Part shown: in pieces, positions 22,605 to 34,996 of the stretch | Position numbering within the stretch: the first letter of the stretch is position 1 | Layout: every line of letters starts with the position of its first letter | Source: Castor canadensis | Lineage: Eukaryota > Chordata > Mammalia > Rodentia > Castoridae | Direction: 5' to 3' | Length of the DNA: 64,000 nucleotides | Assembly: GCF_047511655.1 (NCBI RefSeq) | Contig: NC_133397.1 | Coordinates: 122,787,308-122,851,307, forward strand | Program-made: the position numbers and the translations under genes | The notes under the pieces: generated by a model | Seen by the model: the letters and a program-made list of their open reading frames with translations, nothing else | Databases searched by the model: none | Told to the model about the DNA's origin: nothing

Positions 22605-25600
22605 TTTTTTTTCTTTTTTTTATTATTCATATGTGCATACAAGGCTTGGGTCATTTCTCCCCCCTGCTCCCACCCCCTCCCTTACCACCCACTCCGCCCC
22701 CTCCCTCTCCCCCCCTCGATACCCAGCAGAAACTATTTTGCCCTTATTTCTAATTTTGTTGTAGAGAGAGTATAAGCCATAATAGGAAGGAACAAGGATT
22801 CTTGCTGGTTGAGATAAGGATAGCTATACAGGGCATTGACTCACATTGATTTCCTGTGCGTGTGTGTTAACTTCTAGGCTAATTCTTCTTGATCTAACCT
22901 TTTCTCTAGTTCCTGGTCCTCTTTTCCTATTGGCCTCAGTTGCTTTTAAGGTATCTGCTTTAGTTTCTCTGCGTTAAGGGCAACAAATGCTAGCTAGTTT
23001 TTTAGGTGTCTTACCTATCCTCACCCCTTCCCTTGTGTGCTCTCGCTTTTATCATGTGCTCAAAGTCCAATCCCATTGTTGTGTTTGCCCTTGATCTAAT
23101 GTCCACATATGAGGGAGAACATGCAATTTTTGGTCTTTTGGGACAAGCTAACCCCACTCAGAATGATGTTCTCCAATTCCATCCATTTACCAGCGAATGA
23201 TAACATTTCGTTCTTCTTCATGGCTGCATAAAATTCCATTGTGTATAGATACCACATTTTCTTAATCCATTCGTCAGTGGTGGGACATCTTGGCTGTTTC
23301 CATAACTTGGCTATTGTGAATAGTGCCGCAATAAACATGAGTGTGCAGGTGCCTCTGGAGTAACCTGTGTCACATTGTTTTGGGTATATCCCCAAGAGTG
23401 GTATTGCTGGATCAAAGGGTAGATCAATGTCTAGCTCTTTAAGTAGCCTCCAAATTTTTTTCCAGAGTGGTTGTACTAGTCTACATTCCCACCAACAGTG
23501 TAAGAGGGTTTCTTTTTCCCCACATCCTCGCCAACACCTGTTGTTGGTGGTGTTGCTGATGATGGCTGGTCTAACAGGGGTGAGGTGGAACCTTAGCGTG
23601 GTTTTAATTTGCATTTCCTTTATTGCTAGAGATGGTGAGCATTTTTTCATGTGTTTTTTGTCCATTTGAATTTCTTCTTTTGAGAAAGTTCTGTTTAGTT
23701 CACTTGCCCATTTCTTTATTGGTTCATTAGTTTTGGGAGAATTTAGTTTTTTAAGTTTCCTATATATTCTGGTTATCAGTCCTTTGATGTGTAGCTGGCA
23801 AATATTTTCTCCCACTCTGCGGGTGTTCTCTTCAGTTTAGAGACCATTTCTTTTGATGAACAGAAGCTTTTTAGTTTTATGAGGTCCCATTTATCTATGC
23901 TATCTCTTAGTTGCTGTGCTGCTGGGGTTTCGTTGAGAAAGTTCTACCTATACCTACTAACTCCAGAGTATTTCCTACTCTTTCCTGTATCAACTTTAGA
24001 GTTTGGGGTCTGATATTAAGATCCTTGATCCATTTTGAGTTAATCTTGGTATAGGGTGATATACATGGATCTAGTTTCAGTTTTTTGCAGACTGCTAACC
24101 AGTTTTCCCTGCAGTTTTTGTTGAAGAGGCTGCTATTTCTCCATTGTATATTTTCAGCTCTTTTGTCAAAGACAAGTTGGTTATAGTTGTGTGGCTTCAA
24201 TATCTGGGTCCTCTATTCTGTTCCACTGGTCTTCATGTCTGTTTTTGTGCCAGTACCATGCTGTTTTTATCGTTATTGCTTTGTAATATAGTTTGAAGTC
24301 AGGTATTGTGATACCTCCTGCATTGTTCTTTTGACTGAGTATTGCCTTGGCTATTCGTGGCCTCTTGTGTTTCCATATAAATTTCACAGTAGATTTTTCA
24401 ATCTCTTTAATGAATGTCATTGGAATTTTGATGGGAATTGCATTAAACATGTAGATTACTTTTGGGAGTATAGACATTTTTACGATGTTGATTCTACCAA
24501 TCTATGAGCATGGAAGATCTCTCCACTTTCTATAGTCTTCCTCAATCTCTTTCTTCAGAAGTTTATAGTTTTCCTTGTAGAGGTTGTTCACATCTTTTGT
24601 TAGGTTTACACCCAGGTATTTGATTTGTTTTGAGGCTATTGTAAATGAAATTGTTTTCATGCATTCTTTTTCAGTTTGCTCATTGTTAGTGTATAGAAAT
24701 GCTAATGATTTTTCTATGTTGATTTTATATCCTGCTACCTTGCTATAGCTATTGATGATGTCTAGAAGCTTCTGAGTAGAGTTTTTTTGGGTCTTTAAGG
24801 TATAGGATCATGTTGTCTGCAAATAGGGATATTTTGACAGTTTCTTTACCTATTTGTATTCCTTTTATTCCTTCTTCTTGCCTAATTGCTCTGGCTAGGA
24901 ATTCCAGTTCTATGTTGAATAAGAGTGGAGATAGTGGGAATCCTTGTCTGGTTCCTGATTTTAGAGGGAATGGTTTCAGTTTTTCTCCGTTAAGTATAAT
25001 GCTGGCTGTAGGTTTGTCATATATAGCTTTTATAATGTTGAGGTACATTCCTTCTATTTCTAGTTTTCTTAGAGCTTTTATCATGAAATGGTGTTGGATC
25101 TTATCAAAGGCTTTTTCTGCATCTATTGAGATGATCAAGTGGTTTTTGTCTTTGCTTCTGTTAATGTGGTTTATTACGTTTATTGATTTTCATATGTTGA
25201 ACCACCCCTGCATTCCTGGGATGAAGCCTACTTGGTCGTGGTGAATAATCTTTTTGATGTGTTGTTGAATTCGATTTGCCATTATTTTGTTGAGGATTTT
25301 TGCGTCAATGTTCATTAAGAAGATTGGCCTATAGTTCTCCTTTTTGGAGGTGTCTTTGCCTGGTTTTGGGATAAGTGTAATACTGGCTTCATAAAATGTG
25401 TTTGGCAGTTTTCCTTCCCTTTCTATTTCATGAAACAGTTTAAGGAGAGTTGGTATCAGTTCTTCTTTAAAGGTCTGATAGAATTCAGCAGAGAATCCAT
25501 CAGGTCCTGGACTTTTCTTTTTGGGGAGACTCTTGATTGCTGCTTCAATTTCATTTTGTGTTATAGGTCTATTCAGGTGATTAATTTCCTCTTGGTTCAG

Positions 25601-26320
25601 TTTTGGATGATCATAAATATCTAGAAATCTGTCTATTTCTTTAAGATTTTCGAATTTATTTGAATGTAGGTTCTCAAAGTAGTCTCTGATGATTTCCTGG
25701 ACTTCCATGGTGTTTGTTGTTATCTCCCCTTTTGCGTTCCTGATTCTACTAATTTGGGTTTTTTCTCTCCTCATTTTAGTCAAGTTTGCCAGGGGTATTT
25801 CGATCTTGTTCATTTTTTCAAAGAACCAACTTTTTGTTTCATTAATTCTTTGTATGGTTTTTTTGGTTTCTATTTCGTTGATTTCAGCTCTTATTTTTAT
25901 TATTTCTCTCCTTCTATTTGTTTTGGGATTTGCTTGTTCTTGTTTTTCTAGGGGTTTGAGATGTATCATTAAGTCATTGATTTGAGATCTTTCAGTCTTT
26001 TTAATATATGCACTCATGGCTATAAACTTTCCTCTCAGGACTGCCTTTAGCTGTGTTCCATAGGTTCCGGTAGGTTGTGTTTTCATTTTCATTGACTTCC
26101 AGGAACCTTTTAATTTCCTCTTTTATTTCATTGATGATCCATTCTTCATTAAGTAATGAGTTATTTAGTTTCCAGCTATTTGCATGTTTTTTGTCTTTAC
26201 TTTTGTTGTTGAGTTCTACTTTTACTGCATTGTGATCAGATAGTACGCACAGTATAATTTCTATTTTCTTATATTTGCTGAGGCTTGCTTTGTGCCCTAG
26301 GATATGATCTATTTTGGAGG
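22605..26320 (-). mobile_element. 5'-truncated L1 with broken ORF2
   Basis: This minus-strand element starts in the end of the endonuclease domain near 26320 and ends in a poly-A tail (T-run at 22602-22620). The main open piece (25190-26092) carries the start of reverse transcriptase, with '[15 protein letters not shown]' and '[10 protein letters not shown]'. A TGA at 25190-25192 interrupts it. The next piece (24749-25138) continues in the same frame with '[15 protein letters not shown]'. Its catalytic FADD box reads FADN (codons at 24812-24823). Later pieces at 24181-24477, 23907-24200 and 23096-23815 lie in shifted frames and cover the thumb and C-terminal cysteine regions ('[20 protein letters not shown]'). 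The copy is 5' truncated, frameshifted and has a changed active-site residue, so it cannot be autonomous. Confidence 0.95.
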
Positions 26321-26334
26321 GGCATCAGCATCTT
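26321..26334. repeat. Target-site duplication of the 3.7-kb L1 (5' side)
   Basis: Partner of 22591-22604. Confidence 0.85.
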
Positions 26335-26836
26335 TAAAATTAGACGCAATTCCTGAGTAAATACAGGAGGGAGTGAATGAATTAGCCTCTCAACAGTTTA
26401 TATTGATAAGAATATGTCAGTGGCAAACACAGTACTCAGTAAATCAGTCACTGTCCACTTTCTACCCATCCTAATGTTCCCTGTAGTCCCTCTGCCTTAA
26501 GGTCCACAGGAACATTGTGACACGTATATCATTTTGACAAGATTTTCTTCCCCATTAATGACGTTTTATGCTGTGTTAAGCAGCCCATTGTAGCATTTAA
26601 AAATATCCATCCTTTATTAGATTCTAACTGAATTCTATTTGCCCTAATCCCAATAATGATTACAAGATTTTATTTATTACCATATATTTAAAAGTTCACA
26701 CCAGTTTCTAAATCTTGGCATTAATATACAAATCTGTAGACCATATGCCTTGATTCTAAATACATGGTCACTTTTCAATACATTACTACTTTGAAACCTC
26801 TGAAATTGTGGAACACTCTATCTACCCTTGAAGTTT
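26335..26836. other. Non-coding spacer, nothing recognised
   Basis: Sequence into which the L1 inserted. No gene or nameable repeat seen. Confidence 0.4.
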
Positions 26837-27117
26837 TCTTTCTTTCTCTCTCTCTCTCTCTCTTTTTCTTTCTTGGAAGGCAGCTATGCTCACCACTATA
26901 CCACCAATGCCACACATCCTTTCTTTCTTTTCTTTCTTTCTTCCCTTCTTCCTTCCTTCCTTCCTTCCTTTCTTTCTTCCTTCCTTCCATCTTCTCTCCC
27001 TCCCTCCTTTCTTTCTCTATCTCCCTTCCTTCCCTCCCTCCCTCCTTCCTTCCTTTTCTCCTTCCCTCCCTTCCCCCTCCCCCGCCTCCCCTCCCTTGTT
27101 TCCTTCTCTCAATACCC
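26837..27117. repeat. Long polypyrimidine tract
   Basis: This is T/C-rich: first (tc)n, then irregular (ttcc)n and (tttc)n units. It is interrupted by mixed sequence at about 26873-26920. The part 26921-27117 is almost purely pyrimidine on the plus strand. The serine/leucine/phenylalanine/proline frames here are artefacts. Confidence 0.95.
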
Positions 27118-27157
27118 TTCTAGTGGATAGATTGACAAGCTCAGATTCAAGAATTTT

Positions 27158-27238
27158 CTTTGGTGGGACTGGGGTTTGAACCCAGAACTTCCCATTACAA
27201 AGCAGGTGCTCTCACTTAAGTCACACCTCTAGTCCTTA
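27158..27238 (-). repeat. ID-like SINE
   Basis: Plus-strand 'ggtgggactggggtttgaac' and 'aaagcaggtgctctcactta' is the complement of the ID-like half. Confidence 0.8.
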
Positions 27239-27259
27239 AGTAGAATTGTATTTTATTTA

Positions 27260-27455
27260 TTTATTTTTGAGGTACTGAGGTTTGAATTCAGAGCCTACCC
27301 CTTGAGCCACTTCGCCAGTCCTTTTTTGTGGTGGGTTTTTTTGAGATAGGGTCTCACAAACTATTTGCCCAGCCTGCCTTCAAACCTTGATCCTCCTGAT
27401 CTCTGCCTTCTGATCAGGTAGTATTGCAGGCATGAGCCATGGACAGCTGGCTCTT
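27260..27455 (-). repeat. B1-ID dimeric SINE
   Basis: Read on the plus strand, the ID complement ('gaggtactgaggtttgaatt', 'ccttgagccacttcgccagt') is followed by the B1 complement ('gagatagggtctcacaaact', 'attgcaggcatgagcca'). Confidence 0.85.
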
Positions 27456-27569
27456 AAGTAGAATTTTAAATTTAACATTATGTGATACACTTGAACGCTT
27501 TAAATTTCAAGTGCTTGAGATTTCATACTCGTTAAGGGATCCCCTGGGATTTTGCTGTTGTTGCTGCTG

Positions 27570-27668
27570 CTGTTTCTTTATTTGCCGTCTGGCAGCACCA
27601 GGTTTTGAACTAAGGCTTCAAGCTTGCTATGCAAGTGCTCTACAGCTTGAGCCATGCCTCCACCCTTC
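27570..27668 (-). repeat. ID-like SINE
   Basis: Plus-strand 'caggttttgaactaaggctt', 'gcaagtgctctacagcttga' and 'gccatgcctccaccc'. Confidence 0.8.
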
Positions 27669-28104
27669 CCTTTATTCTGAGATGAACTGGAGTGAGTAGT
27701 GTTGAATGGAGTTGGTTGTTCTCACCTCCTCTGTCACATCCTAGGTAAGGTACTAATGACAGTCGCTCTTGATTCTTTCATAACCAGCTTCATGTCTCAG
27801 TTAGGCAAGAGTCCTTAGTTTCCCACTCTGGCCTGCTTCTGACATCCCCTATTCCTGACCCTCCCACTATGGCCATCGCCACTTCCTTTATTTTTGCAAG
27901 AAGCCTTGCCTTCTGGCTTTGTCTCCTTTCCAGTCATACGCATCTCCTTTTTACAATGCTAAATGAGTAATGTTCCCGAAGTTCAAATAACTTCGTGGGC
28001 TTCTTTTTCCTGTAGAATAACATCCTTAAGGTAGCATTCAAGGCCTCCACGATGTAGTCCTGACTGGAATGTCCTCGTCACTTTAACTACCTGATCAGGG
28101 AAAA

Positions 28105-28170
28105 GTTGCAAATAATTACAGCTCACATTTATTGAGTGTTTACTCTGTGCAGAGTACAAACCGTTCTTAA
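28105..28170 (+). repeat. MIR-like remnant
   Basis: 'cagctcacatttattgagtg' and 'tttactctgtgcagag' follow the start of a MIR or related old SINE. Confidence 0.4.
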
Positions 28171-29689
28171 TATGTGGTGGGGGGGGGTCACAAGATTTAA
28201 CACCAAATAACCTTTGTTCCAACTGACTTTTGCTCTGTCACTGTGTCACCCCACCCCAAACACCAGCTTCATTATTTTACTTCCCTTCTAGTCCAGTTCC
28301 CCTGGTGGTAGCATCTTGATTTTTTGGCTTCTCGGCTCACTTTTGCTACCTTATTATTTAGGAGTTGTGTTTTCTCATCATCATGGAATTTGTCCAACTT
28401 TCCTGTTTGTTAACTAACCCCTTGGCTTGTCCTCTGGATGCACTCCTTAGAACAGCCACTACAGGAAGCCCTGCTGGCAACGGCCCAGGAATGTGGGCTC
28501 TGCTCTATTCTCTCATTTTGACATAAGAGGAATGGGCCCTGGGCATTCCAAAATCAGCCCTTCTGATTTTTTTTTTTTTAAATAAAATCACACTACATTA
28601 TTTCCTGGACTCTCAAGTTTAAAAGGAATCCTTATCTCATCAAAAGTCCTATGTTCTTTCTCTCATTTTTCCATTTTTAGGATAGGACGCCACATATTTG
28701 AAGGCAGGTTTCCTATCCCTAAATCTTCTCTTTGTAATCTCAGCATCTCCGCCCCTTTAATCACGGTCTCCAGCCTGGTTGATTTCCTGTGGATTAACAT
28801 CATTTAATTAGTGCCCTTTTTGCAATGGTTGAAGGGCAGAATTTCAGAGCAATGTCCCAATTATGTTCTGACTAGTTGGGACTAGAATGAGGCTTTGTAC
28901 TATACAATTAACTTTTTCCTACCCTTTTTGGTGATATAGGTTGAGATCTCTCAAAATCTTTTTGTTCTGGAATCAATAGATGAGCTACTTCCAGCTCCAG
29001 CCTCACCTCAGGTCCAACTAAAGAAGCAGGAACCAGAGAGCCATGCTTCTAACCATGAAGGTAACAGTTTTCCATAGTTTCTATGAGCAAAGGGCAGAGT
29101 CACAGCTTGTCGCTGTGGGTTCAACCAGGTGCCTTATGAACGTTTGAGGGTTGTGAACGTTTCTTCTTGCTAATTGTGACTCCCTTCCTTTTCCCTCATT
29201 CTCCTAAAATATCTGCCAATGAAGCAGGCATTTATAGAGGAGAGACTTGGATCCCATGGTAATTTACTTTCTAGTACTTGTACCAAGTTCTTGTCACATT
29301 CAACTGGTTGACACACATTTGCACATCTGTCTCCTCCAGCTGAGACACTCCCACATACAGGACTTTCCTCTAGGTGCCTGACCCTTTCTCCAGACAGGCC
29401 ACTTTGTGCAGAGTCATTTAATCAGTACAATGACTGTTCCACATCTGTGGGAAAGATTTTAATTTCATAATGTCTACCACATTTCCCTTATTTTGAGACT
29501 TCATGAGAAGTGAAAATTAATTTAATTTGGCATACCTTTCTTTCCTCTTTCAAATCCTGGTTATTGCTGCTGTATTTTTATCTTTAAAAGTATTAAAATC
29601 TTAGCAAAGGTCTATGCCAAGCTCCCAATTCCTTTTTGGCAATCTGCCTCCATTCACCAGAATCACTCCAGAATTAGTGGTTTTTGAAG
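28171..29689. other. Non-coding spacer, nothing firm
   Basis: It contains a G run near 28179-28187 and a T run near 28569-28580. I see no exon or RNA gene. Confidence 0.4.
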
Positions 29690-29935
29690 TAGCGGTTGGG
29701 CCATTTCACCTCTCCTGACCACTCTGTTTTTCTTGCTCTCTTTACCTTTGCTTATAGGGACCTCTGTCTGAAATGTCCTGCTCATTGTTTTTATGTCTGT
29801 GTCCTTGGCTTCTCAGCTACCACCAGAGTTCTGCTGGGGGTTGGGGGGGAGCCCTTTTCTGTACTTCATGGTGTCTGTGTAGAGCAAAGACCCTAGCAGA
29901 AACTCAACAACAACAGTTTCTGAATGGATGAAAGA
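29690..29935 (+). repeat. Probable L2 fragment
   Basis: 'gtctgaaatgtcctgctcat' and 'tagcagaaactcaacaacaa', then 'gtttctgaatggatgaa', resemble the 3' part of L2. Strongly diverged. Confidence 0.4.
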
Positions 29936-29954
29936 GAAGACATCTTAAAAACTT

Positions 29955-30242
29955 GTTAGCTGGTTGTGGTGGCTGGTGTCTGTAATTCCAACAACTCAGT
30001 GGGCAGCAGGAGGAGGAACATTTTTCCAAGATAGCCTGGGCAAAAGTTAGCAAGACCCTATCTCAAAAACAATCTAAAACCCCAGCATAATGATAAAAAA
30101 AATTAATGTAAATTTTTTAAAAAGATGAGGTAGACAAAAAAAATCTTTTTAATAAAATGTGAAAAAAAACCCAAACAAACCCAAAAGCCACATAAAAGCA
30201 AAAGGACTGGGAGTGTGGCTTCAGTGATAGAGGGCTTGCCCA
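29955..30242 (+). repeat. B1-ID SINE, interrupted
   Basis: The B1 part ('gctggttgtggtggctggtg', 'agatagcctgggcaaaagtt') is followed by an A-rich stretch. A short ID-like start follows ('ggactgggagtgtggcttca', 'gtgatagagggcttgcc') and breaks off at about 30242. Confidence 0.7.
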
Positions 30243-30902
30243 ACTATCTCCAGTTAAAAACAAAACCCAAAAGACGTGTTAGCTTTGTCAGCTGTGACTA
30301 CTGTTGCAGGGAATCTCTTAGCACAGATGCCCTCTGTCCTGGCCTCTTCACTTCAGTGGCGCAGAGCCCCCAGGAAAACATTTCTGTTTTGAATATCAGC
30401 TGCTGTTATGTTCCTTTCTCCAAAAGCCTCCAGCACACCTCTCCCATCACGGCTGAGAGCTGCCCTTCCCATCCCTCTAAGTAGTTCAGGGATCAGGCAC
30501 AGGTGTTTAAAATAATAACTCATTATTACCTGTTTGTGGCAGACTTACCAATGAGCTTGCATTTTGTACATTTTTAACCATTTTATTTTCCTTCGTGTGA
30601 ATTTTCACACACTCTGCTGTCTTCCTGTTCTAAGCATTTGTGCGTCATCGATACTTATTGTCTGCCAGGCCTTAGCATTTACAAAGGCTCTTTTCAAATT
30701 TATCGCTTGTCTGTTGCCTTTTTTTATTCATAACTTTCCCATCCTTTATATTTCATTTTGTATCTTTCAATACAATTTTCTGGTTTTCTTTATAAACTTT
30801 ATCAGCAAATATTTCCCTAATAATTTTGTAGTGTTTCTTGGTAGTGGGAGATATTTTCTCATTTCCATTTCAAGGCCTATTGCTAACATAATGAAAAGCC
30901 AG

Positions 30903-31112
30903 CCGGGCACCAGTAGCTCATGCCTATAATCCTAGCTACCTTGGAGGCTGAGATTGGGAGGATTGTGGTTTGAGGCCAGCCCAGGCAAATAGTTTGCAAG
31001 ACTCCATTTCCAAAATAACCAGAGCAAAGTGGACTGGAGATGTGGCTCAAGCAATAGGTCGCCTACTTTGCAAGCAGAAAGCCCTGAGTCCAAACCCCAG
31101 TACTACCAAAAA
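30903..31112 (+). repeat. B1-ID dimeric SINE
   Basis: Well preserved. The B1 part has 'gtagctcatgcctataatcc' and 'ttgaggccagcccaggcaaa'. The ID-like part has 'ctggagatgtggctcaagca' and 'tgagtccaaaccccagtact', ending 'accaaaaa'. Confidence 0.9.
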
Positions 31113-31839
31113 TAGCTTTTTTAAAATAATGTTTGACTATTTAGCTTCCATTCAACTGTCTTACCATTGTCTCTTTTTATTGATGTTGCTGAAATTTGTC
31201 TGCTGTCCCAGGTTTCCAGTCATGCAATCGGCAAAAGCAGAAAACTTCATTTCATTTTTTTCAAACCAGGTATTCCATGTTCTTATTGTTTTGTGTTTTC
31301 TAGAACTTCTCAGGCATAACAATGCCTGCACACTCTATTATCATTTTTTCTTATTAAAATATTTATGAATAGATAATAACTTTCCTGATTTTGAGTCACT
31401 CTTGAATTTTCAGAATATAACCCTTTTAGACATAGGGTAGTCTTTTGATACATTTCTGAGTCCTATAACTATTTTATTTAGACATTTCACATTTTTATTA
31501 ATAAAATGATACTAGTTGGTAATTTTAATTTCCTTGTAGTAATTATTAAATTTTAGTTTTAAGCCACCTCTGTTGGCTTTATAAAAATGAATTGGGAAAG
31601 CCTTCTGTATTTTTATATGTCCTGGAACAACTTAAATGGTGGCCTACACACTTGGCCTTATATTGGGAAACTGGAGAGACTTAACATTCTGATGCCTGCT
31701 TCTGTGTTCATCCTTTAATCAGTCTGGGATGGGGTCCAGGCATTGGGTCACTTAAAAATTCCCTGGTGATTCTCACTTGCAGTCAATTGAGAACAACCAG
31801 TGTAAATATCATGGGAAAAATTTGACCTTCATGCATACC
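31113..31839. other. AT-rich non-coding stretch
   Basis: No gene or nameable repeat seen. Confidence 0.4.
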
Positions 31840-32165
31840 CTCTAAACTGAAAATCCAAAACCTGAAATGTTGTAGCATCTGAAATCCTTTGAATGCTGAC
31901 ATGACACCCAAAATTTAAAATTCCGCACTTAACCTCTTTTGACAATTCACAGTTAAAACACAGGTACATTAAATGTTCTCTAAAATTACCTTTAGGCTAT
32001 GTGAACAGTGTGTCCGTGAAGCATAAATTTCATGATTAGACAAGTCCCATAGCCAAGATATCTCATGATCCATATGCAGATATTCCAAAATCAAAAAAAA
32101 AAAAGTGAAATCTGAAACACTTTTAGTCCCAAGCATTTTGGATAGGGGATTCTTCAGCTGTAATC
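31840..32165 (-). repeat. Ancient repeat, possibly a DNA transposon remnant
   Basis: 'aaaatccaaaacctgaaatg', 'ccatatgcagatattccaaa' and 'gtcccaagcattttggatag' match a common old mammalian element whose end reads like a pyrimidine/purine-biased terminal repeat. I am not sure of the family name or strand. Confidence 0.45.
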
Positions 32166-33063
32166 TGAGAGTCTTTGTTGGCATACACATTGTTCATCAT
32201 TGATTAGACTTTTTCCATTCAGGTAGTGTTTAGTTAAAATTTGAGAATTTCCCTCAAATGCCTTAAATAATGTGTACCTTCTGAGTTCCTGCTTATTCAG
32301 TGATGTCTTACGTTTGCCTGGTGGAAACAGCTTGGTTGGGTATAGAATTCTGGTGTTGCACCATTTCTTAGAATTTCTAGAATCTGTATATCCTACATTT
32401 TCAAGCATCTAGTAATAAAAATAAAAATTTTGATCCCAGTCTGTGGTTTTTCTTTAAAGTTTCTTTTTATCTGGAAATTTATGACTTATCTCTTCAATCT
32501 TGGCATTAAGGAATTTTCATAAAATACTCCTATATGTGTGTCTTCCTTTTTACCAGTCCTTTCAGGAGCTGGGCATGCCTTTTCAGCCTTTGACTCAGGT
32601 ATTTCTTCAGATTAGGTCTAGGTTCTTTTATTCATTTATCGTTGCCTTTTTCTATATTTTCCTGTATAAAATGTAAAATTATCAGCACTTATTTTTAAGT
32701 CTCATTTCTATGCCCCTGTCCGTCAGGTCTGTGGTCTCTTCCCTCATTGGTTCTATGCTTTGCAGTGTTTTCCACTGATCCTAATTTGGATCTCACTAGT
32801 GATCAGTTTCTTCAATTCAAATGCTTATTTATTTAGTTGGGAAGTCATGCTTTTTCCCAATTCAGAAAATATTTTTGGTACATGTGATGCACATTAGTAT
32901 CCTTAGGAATTCTTATTAGTTTTGATCAAATATTTGTCTCCTCTAAAAAGTCCCCTCCAAAACCTCTGTTTTGCTGGCATGTTCTCTCTCCCTCTCTCCC
33001 TCTCCTTTTTCCTCCCTTCCCCCTCTTCCCCTCCTCCCTTATTTAAATGAGGGATTATTTTTA
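32166..33063. other. Non-coding spacer, nothing recognised
   Basis: It includes a C/T-rich run at about 32984-33039. No gene supported. Confidence 0.4.
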
Positions 33064-33262
33064 GACAGGTGCTATAGCTCACAACTATAATACCAGCTAC
33101 AAGGGAGGTGTAGGTAGGTGGATTGTGGTCTAAGTCAGGCAAAAGCACAAGACCCTATCTGAAAAACAGACTACAAGCAAAAGGATGGGGGTGTGGCTCA
33201 AATGGTACAGTGCTTGCCTATCATGCACAAGTCCCAAAGCTTGTGCTCCATTACCACAAAAG
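33064..33262 (+). repeat. B1-ID dimeric SINE
   Basis: The B1 part is 'caggtgctatagctcacaac' with 'gtcaggcaaaagcacaagac'. The ID-like part is 'gatgggggtgtggctcaaat' with 'cttgcctatcatgcacaagt'. Confidence 0.85.
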
Positions 33263-34330
33263 GAGGGGTGGCTGTTTTCCCAATAAACACTAGATTATTA
33301 GGGCATGAGTCTCGTTGATGGAGCACTCCATGTGTTGGAAGACCCCAGCTATGTATGGGGCTCTAGCCCTGGTGCTAATGATGCAGCAGAACAGAAGTTG
33401 CTGGGACCTTGCAAGGCACCTGTTATGAGTATAATACCCTTCCATCCTCAAAAGACTCAGCTCTCTGAATTACTATACCTTGTGCCTTTTAGGGATTATA
33501 GACAAATGCCCTGCTTATGAGAGAGAAGCCCCTGCAGCTTTCTCTAGGCACCACGACCTCACTGCTTACAGTTTTGGTCTGCAGCAACTGATTCCAGATA
33601 GGTAGACAAACTGGAGCCTGAAGAGGAAAAACAGCAAATGGGCTGCCATGTTCCCGAAGTTCATGAAGTTCCGTGACTTAATTCATCAAGAATTTATGAC
33701 ATCGTATACCCGAGGCTCTGCACAGCAGGGTAATGAGGAACAAGACATGTTCCCTGCTTTAAACGCAAAGGAAGTGTTTATATATAGGAACAATTGTGAT
33801 AGAAAACAGAAGGTGATGAAATGCTTTGACAAATTTACAAACGAATGTGCTGCCAGTAAAGATGAGCGTGCTAATGCTTCCTGCTGAGTGATCTGCTGAG
33901 AAAGTTGTAGGGAGAAAGTAGTACCCAGGATAGACCTGGAAGGATGGAGACAATTTCAACAGGCTAGTTACCAAGAGGCAAGTACCACGAGAAGACAGAT
34001 CTACGATGGTTGAGGAAAGCTTTCTGGAAAAGGTGGGACTTGAGTTGGGTTTTGGTGCATGTTATGTGATGGTTGAAATGACTGAGATGGAGAAAAGCAG
34101 GCCAGGCAGGGGCCACAGTGTTACCACAGGCGCAGAGGCAGGACAGAATGGCCTTTAGAGGAAGGTAGTATTGGTCGTGCTGAGTGTGGAAATAGAAAAA
34201 AACGGAAGGACAGAGTGTCTTGGATGCTACTGGGAAGAGTTGGGGCCTTTGACCTTTGGATAATGTGTATCCAACAAAGTTTTTGGCACAGATTATTATA
34301 AGATTTAGCTTGGTTGAGTGTGGGGCACAT
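33263..34330 (+). repeat. Low-confidence ancient repeat region
   Basis: 'tggaaaaggtgggacttgag' and 'gacatgttccctgctttaaa' resemble the same unnamed mammalian-wide repeat seen at 15690-16900. The short open frames (33305-33520, 33648-33887) have no recognisable domain and I treat them as non-coding. Confidence 0.3.
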
Positions 34331-34547
34331 TCCAGGTAGGCCAGAGAGAATGGAGATGTTAGAGCTTCTTTTTAAAGTCACTGAAGAGATGAGGACCAGC
34401 AGGAAAAGAATGGGAAGGAGAGATGCTCAGGAAGGGAGGAAGGTAGGTGGGTTTGGGGAGGGACTAGATATTAGAATGAAGGATAAGAGGACTGAAGGAG
34501 CTCATTATTTTTCCCATTGTGAATCCTTATGATTCTCTGAAACATAT

Positions 34548-34996
34548 GTATTAATTTCCTATTGTGACTATAGCAAATTGTCACAAACTACATAACTTAA
34601 AACAACGCAATCTACTGTCTTAGAAGTCTTCAGGGAAAAACCCAAAATGAATCTTACAGAATGAATCAAGGGCTGCGTTGCTTCTGAAGGCTCCAGAGGA
34701 GAATCTGTTCACTAGCCTTTTCCAGCTTCTAGAGGCAACCCTCATTCCTTGGCTTGTGGCCCCTTCCTCCTTTTCCAAAGTTGATCACTACTCTGTCATC
34801 ACATCTCCTTTTGTGACCTCTGTCAACACCACTTGTGATTCCACGGGACCCACTTCAGTAATGTGGGAACTCTTCCAACCTCAGGATCTTTAACTTAACC
34901 ACACATGCAGAGCCTCTTTAGCAAGTAAGTTAACATATCCAGGTTCTGAGGATTAGGACATGGATGTCTATAAGGAATCATTATTCAGCCTACTAT
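34548..34996 (+). mobile_element. Solo LTR, MLT2-like (ERVL)
   Basis: The order follows the MLT2 long terminal repeat: 'cctattgtgactatagcaaa', 'cacaaactacataacttaaa', 'ggctgcgttgcttctgaagg', 'ccttggcttgtggccccttc', 'ggttctgaggattaggacat' and 'ggaatcattattcagcctac'. No internal gene is attached. Confidence 0.85.

Noticed and set aside
24810-25985. Long plus-strand frames of 98 to 144 codons opposite the L1
   Set aside because: They are antisense shadows of L1 ORF2.
26764-27179. Overlapping 70 to 119-codon frames rich in serine, phenylalanine, leucine and proline, or lysine and glutamate
   Set aside because: They are translations of the polypyrimidine tract in several frames.
33305-33887. Two plus-strand frames of 71 and 79 codons
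   Set aside because: No domain or homology recognised, and the surrounding text looks like an ancient interspersed repeat.
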